A stretch of 64,000 nt of DNA from Sulfurimonas sp. (GTDB taxonomy: Bacteria; Campylobacterota; Campylobacteria; Campylobacterales; Sulfurimonadaceae), in the NCBI GenBank assembly GCA_028684815.1, contig JAQUFE010000008.1:1-64000 (forward strand), read 5' to 3'. A program made the translations under genes and the position numbers. The notes below the pieces were generated by a model that made no database searches, was not told the origin of the DNA, and saw nothing but the letters and a program-made list of their open reading frames with translations. Below are positions 61,081 through 64,000 of the stretch, in pieces; position 1 is the stretch's first letter, and each line of letters begins with the position of its first letter.

Positions 61081-61954
61081 CAAACAACTTCTTTTCTAAT
61101 CTATCTATCTTAAACGCTTTTGTAATTCCAGCAAGAGTAAGATAGACTCTTTTGTTAACACCAACAGGTAAACTCTCAGGGATAGACATGTTTTTTTTCG
61201 TACTAAAGAGGTTTTGTCTTGGAAAGCTAGGTTCAGTACAGCCCATACAAGGAAGCCCTACTCTAGTCTTTGAACTTACTTCATTCCAAAGTATCTTGTT
61301 GCAACTTCCGTGGGTAAAGGGTGCTTGACAACCATGTTCATAATACATACATCCCTCAAGCTCTCCAAATTTGTGATTATCTACTTTATACTCGAAATAT
61401 TCGTTTCTTGTACAGCCATTATGTACAGTATAAGCATAAAACTCTTTTGGTCTTAAAAAATTATCAAGCCTTAAAGTAGCACTTTTTTTAATAGCGTAGA
61501 GAGTATTTGCCAAAATTTCAGGATGAATAGGACAACCTGATAGTGAGATTGTTTTATCTAATAGGTATTTAAAATCTTCTAGCTTTTTTTCTTGGTCGAA
61601 ATGCAATCCTGAAGCGTTTTCATAACCACTCTCTCTAAAGATACCTCCAAAAGTTGCACAAGTACCAACTGTAACTATTTTTTGCACTATCTTAGAGTAC
61701 TTCTCAATTATCTCTACAATAGATACATCCGCTCTTTTATATTCCTTTGATATAGCGCCCTCTATAAGCAAGATATCACAAGCTATCTGTTTTGAGACTA
61801 TATCTTGTAGTAGATACTTAGAATCTATAACTGGATGATAGATAAACTCGAAATCATCTAAAAACTGCTCCATATATGGATAGTTTAAAAATGAGTGAGT
61901 GTTGCCGTTGCATGAGATTGCACTAAGCCATAATATCTTCATCTTTGTTTTCAT
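61073..61954 (-). CDS. Sensor-type NiFe hydrogenase small subunit (HupU/HoxB-like)
   Basis: The 293-residue protein lacks a Tat leader and membrane anchor, so it should be cytoplasmic. Cluster motifs include WLSAISCNGNTHS, VGTCATFGGI, SLSGCPIHPEI, HNGCTRNEYFEYK and CQAPFTHGSCNKILWNE..VGLPCMGCTEPSFPR. It is closer to group 2 small subunits than to HydA. ATG 61954 follows the tetR stop by 2 nt with GGAG upstream, so it is co-transcribed with tetR and the large subunit. No HupT/HoxJ kinase gene is near. Confidence 0.86.
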   Translation of the reverse strand: MKTKMKILWLSAISCNGNTHSFLNYPYMEQFLDDFEFIYHPVIDSKYLLQDIVSKQIACDILLIEGAISKEYKRADVSIVEIIEKYSKIVQKIVTVGTCATFGGIFRESGYENASGLHFDQEKKLEDFKYLLDKTISLSGCPIHPEILANTLYAIKKSATLRLDNFLRPKEFYAYTVHNGCTRNEYFEYKVDNHKFGELEGCMYYEHGCQAPFTHGSCNKILWNEVSSKTRVGLPCMGCTEPSFPRQNLFSTKKNMSIPESLPVGVNKRVYLTLAGITKAFKIDRLEKKLFDD

Positions 61955-61956
61955 AA

Positions 61957-62547
61957 TTACTCCGCGCACAAAGCTTTATAGATATTAAATGTTATATCTT
62001 CTACATAGTCGTTTAAATCTTTTGGCAAAATATTTTCACCCTTTAAAAAAACCATACCCCCTAGATAACCCATAAAAAGCCCAAAAGCACTAAAGAAGTC
62101 TTGTTCTCTTAAATCTCCACACTTAACACCCTCTTCAAAGTAGATCATAATCTCTGTAACAAACTCATTTACACAGAGCATCCCCTCACAACTATCTTTA
62201 AAAACTTCACGATTAGATAAGTATATTCTTAAAAAATAGTCTATCATCTCAGGTTTTAGGGAGGCAGTTTTAAAATACATCTCTACTATTTTTCTTGTTT
62301 TTTCTTTAGTAGATATATCCTCTTCATTTATCTCTTTTAGTTTTTCGCCTAAATATATAGAGATGTACTTTATAATTTCACTCGCTAGTATATCTTTAGA
62401 TTTAAAATAGTTATACATGTTACCAACGCTCATCTTAAGAGATTTGGCAATATCTGGAATAGTAGTACTATAAAAACCTCTTGAGGCAAATAGTTCTAAC
62501 GAACACTGTATTATCTGCTCTCTTTTTAACTTCTTTTTGTCTGACAA
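61957..62547 (-). CDS. TetR family transcriptional regulator
   Basis: The 196-residue protein has the TetR DNA-binding domain near 8-55: IIQCSLELFASRGFYSTTIPDIAKSLKMSVGNMYNYFKSKDIL. The C-terminal ligand domain is helical, with no motif naming the ligand. It heads a three-gene operon with the sensor hydrogenase subunits (2 nt gap) and lies upstream of hydABCDE-hypF. The palindromes at hydA and hypB are the size of TetR operators, so it is a candidate regulator of hydrogenase genes; how hydrogen sensing would reach it is unknown. Confidence 0.88.
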   Translation of the reverse strand: MSDKKKLKREQIIQCSLELFASRGFYSTTIPDIAKSLKMSVGNMYNYFKSKDILASEIIKYISIYLGEKLKEINEEDISTKEKTRKIVEMYFKTASLKPEMIDYFLRIYLSNREVFKDSCEGMLCVNEFVTEIMIYFEEGVKCGDLREQDFFSAFGLFMGYLGGMVFLKGENILPKDLNDYVEDITFNIYKALCAE

Positions 62548-62650
62548 AAAACTCTCCTACTTTAGTTTATATCGTAAGATTATACTATAAAATATTTTTA
62601 TACTCTTAAATATTATAAACTGCTACTTCTTTTATAGTTTCTTTGTTAGC

Positions 62651-62806
62651 TCACTTGTTAGTTCTCTTGATGGTGATAATATGATAGAAAATAGGAATTT
62701 TTGAGGGTTTACTTGTTGGAAGTATTTTGCACAAAGTCAGTAAAGTTAACTTTGTGCATGAAGAGGTACACTTGTATAATAGGAGAAGAAGTTCTTGTTC
62801 ACTCAT
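62651..62806 (-). CDS. Small ORF (51 aa), possibly a gene remnant
   Basis: ATG 62806 has AAAGGA at good spacing and encodes MSEQELLLLLYKCTSSCTKL and on to KRTNK. The region holds a 9-bp stem-loop GCACAAAGT..ACTTTGTGC. After a TGA, another minus-strand frame reads QKFLFSIILSPSRELTSEL, which looks protein-like, so this may be a frameshifted remnant of a longer gene. No family is recognised in either frame. It lies in a 930-bp gap between tetR and the TolC gene. Confidence 0.3.
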   Translation of the reverse strand: MSEQELLLLLYKCTSSCTKLTLLTLCKILPTSKPSKIPIFYHIITIKRTNK

Positions 62807-62919
62807 TTTATAATCCTTTCATCACCACGATATAACCATTGTACTCTTATTTTTCATTAGTTTACTTGGAAGTTTTGTTAGTTTTTAACCATCACTATTT
62901 TAAGTCCTAAAGCACATTT

Positions 62920-63040
62920 AGCATTGCTAGGATTCTAAGAAGCATTGCTTCCGAAAGTCTGACAACTTTAAAGTCATATATTTTTTTCAAAAGCGAGGTT
63001 TTAACCTTGTAAATAAGAAGATTGTACTTGACTTTAAAGC
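62920..63040. repeat. Family B repeat remnants
   Basis: AAGCATTGCTTCCGAAAG, CTTTAAAGTCATAT and AAAGCGAGGTTTTAACCTTG resemble the family B pieces at 37.35-37.45 kb, partly inverted. No coding potential is evident. The 62807-62919 stretch is AT-rich and shows nothing recognised. Confidence 0.45.
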
Positions 63041-63059
63041 TACACACCTCTTTTAATAA

Positions 63060-63414
63060 ATTGAATGTTCTTAACAATTATTAGGTTGGATCCTGAATCA
63101 AGTTCAGGATGACAGTTTTGTTTGTTTGGGATGACGCGTGTTCCGTCATTCCGTGCTTGACACGGAATCTAGTTATAGATTAATCAGACAGTTTATTCCT
63201 TACAGTTTGTTTGCTCAAGGTGATGCGTGTCCCGTCGTCATTCCGTGCTTGACACGGAATCTAGTTATAGATTAATCAGACAGTTTATTCGTTTCAGTTT
63301 GTTTGCTCAGAATGACAGTTTATTCCTTACAGTTTGTTTGTTTGGGATGACGCGTGTTCCGTCATTCCGTGCTTGACACGGAATCTGGTTTATATATTAA
63401 TCAAAGGGTGTAAT
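63060..63414 (+). repeat. Family A hairpin repeat, copy 7 (expanded)
   Basis: The element starts ATTGAATGTTCTTAACAATT and contains one TCCTGAA-TCAAG-TTCAGGA stem. It then has three successive ATTCCGTG-CTTG-ACACGGAAT stems, joined by a repeated AGATTAATCAGACAGTTTAT unit. It ends TTAATCAAAGGGTGTAATT. This is about three times the length of copy 1 and looks like internal tandem growth. Confidence 0.88.
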
Positions 63415-63481
63415 TCACAATAACTTCACAAGAATAATGTATGATACAAAATACAAATATTATAAAAGAGGATTTTATAAA

Positions 63482-64000
63482 ATGAAGTTACTGTTTCTAC
63501 ATATATGTCTTTTTGCCTTAATACTCCAAGCAAATACTTTATCGTTAGAGGAGTGTATAGATAAGACACTAAAAAATCATCCTGATATTAAAAAACTATC
63601 GCTTGGTATCTCAAGAACTGAGGCTATGGTTGGGATTGCAAAGGCTGATTATCTTCCTCAAATCAATGCAAATGCACAATATAATCCCATCAACACCTTT
63701 GTCATGCCACAAAATGGGAGCTTCAACACTATCGAAGATGATAGCTGGCAAGTTGGCGTACAACTTAACCAAAAGCTCTATGATTTTTCTAAAACAACAT
63801 CTACTATCAACGCTTATAAAAAAGACACAGAGATAGCATCTCTATCTTTAGGTGACCAAAAAGCCCTTCTTGCTTACACTGTAAAGATTCAGTACAGCAT
63901 TGTACTTCTTCAAACAAAAGCACTTGAGGTAAGAGAAGAGGATTTAAAAACAAAAGAAGAACTCTATAATCAAGCAAAAGCCTTTGTAAAAGAGGGTTTA
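63482..64000 (+). CDS. TolC family outer membrane protein, N-terminal part
   Basis: The frame is open to the window end (173 codons). A signal peptide MKLLFLHICLFALILQANT is followed by LSLEECIDKTLKNHPDIKKL, IAKADYLPQINANAQYN, then WQVGVQLNQKLYDFSKT, the repeat pattern of TolC-like efflux outer membrane channels. ATG 63482 has GAGG 11 nt upstream. The partner pump genes would be downstream of the window. It is divergent from tetR, but the regulator's operon points to hydrogenase, not efflux. Confidence 0.85.
   Translation, partial: MKLLFLHICLFALILQANTLSLEECIDKTLKNHPDIKKLSLGISRTEAMVGIAKADYLPQINANAQYNPINTFVMPQNGSFNTIEDDSWQVGVQLNQKLYDFSKTTSTINAYKKDTEIASLSLGDQKALLAYTVKIQYSIVLLQTKALEVREEDLKTKEELYNQAKAFVKEGL

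Noticed and set aside
63100-63400. Repeated ATTCCGTGCTTGACACGGAAT units as a CRISPR array
   Set aside because: The spacers are also repeated and the unit is found singly elsewhere in the genome segment, so it is internal growth of a family A repeat.

Overview
The window looks like a chromosomal segment of a Campylobacterota bacterium, most likely Sulfurimonas or a close relative. This is inferred from family-level features. The DNA is AT-rich and codon use matches that group. The uptake hydrogenase genes run in the Wolinella/Helicobacter order hydA-B-C-D-E. ProB is short and lacks a PUA domain, MurF has an N-terminal membrane region, and the ddl-hydrolase-murF and pyrD-M16 peptidase neighbourhoods are typical. 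No species can be assigned without a database search.

Layout. 1-121 is the right end of an IS3-family element that has cut off a methyl-accepting chemotaxis gene; its operon partners (cheW, cheY-like, a two-part response regulator) follow to 2986 on the minus strand. 3098-5025 is a divergent hybrid histidine kinase and OmpR-type regulator pair. 5.3-9.0 kb holds proB, an EF-hand-like protein, tRNA-Gln(TTG), a Fic protein, a 33-residue membrane ORF and a HIT protein. 9.4-14.4 kb is a minus-strand run: TRAP permeases DctM/DctQ, then murF, an alpha/beta hydrolase and ddl. 14.7-17.6 kb holds an ArsC/Spx-like protein, ruvA and fapA. 17.7-37.3 kb is mostly plus-strand housekeeping: murJ, cysS, folD, lepB, a site-2 protease, rpiB, apt, trpB, pepA, an EamA exporter, ychF, a methyltransferase, pyrD and an M16 peptidase. 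adk, an Rrf2 regulator, cysK and a cysteine-desulfurase-like gene follow. 41.7-62.5 kb is a large minus-strand hydrogen-metabolism region. The window ends inside a TolC-family gene.

The hydrogenase region has four parts. The first is tetR plus a soluble sensor-type NiFe hydrogenase (small and large subunits; the large subunit has no C-terminal maturation peptide). The second is the membrane uptake hydrogenase hydABC with its protease hydD, accessory hydE and hypF. The third is hypBCD. The fourth is hypE, hypX and hypA. A 14-bp palindrome, TGAAT-N4-ATTCA, overlaps the putative promoters of both hydA and hypB and is a candidate operator for the TetR protein. Between hypD and hypE sits an AT-rich accessory island: antitoxin, ParE-like toxin, AAA ATPase plus HNH nuclease (Septu-like), and a second Fic protein whose stop codon overlaps the hypE start.

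Three repeat families fill most of the larger gaps. Family A has seven copies of a terminally inverted, hairpin-rich element of about 110-360 bp. Family B is a looser set of GCGATGCTT-containing palindromic pieces. Family L is the most striking. Five copies of a modular leader, each with two stem-loops whose arms change in a compensating way, end in a Shine-Dalgarno sequence (AAGGA) placed 6-9 nt before the start codon of five unrelated genes: ddl, a TM/coiled-coil protein, a conserved hypothetical protein, cysK and hypA. No CRISPR array, rRNA or complete insertion sequence was found.
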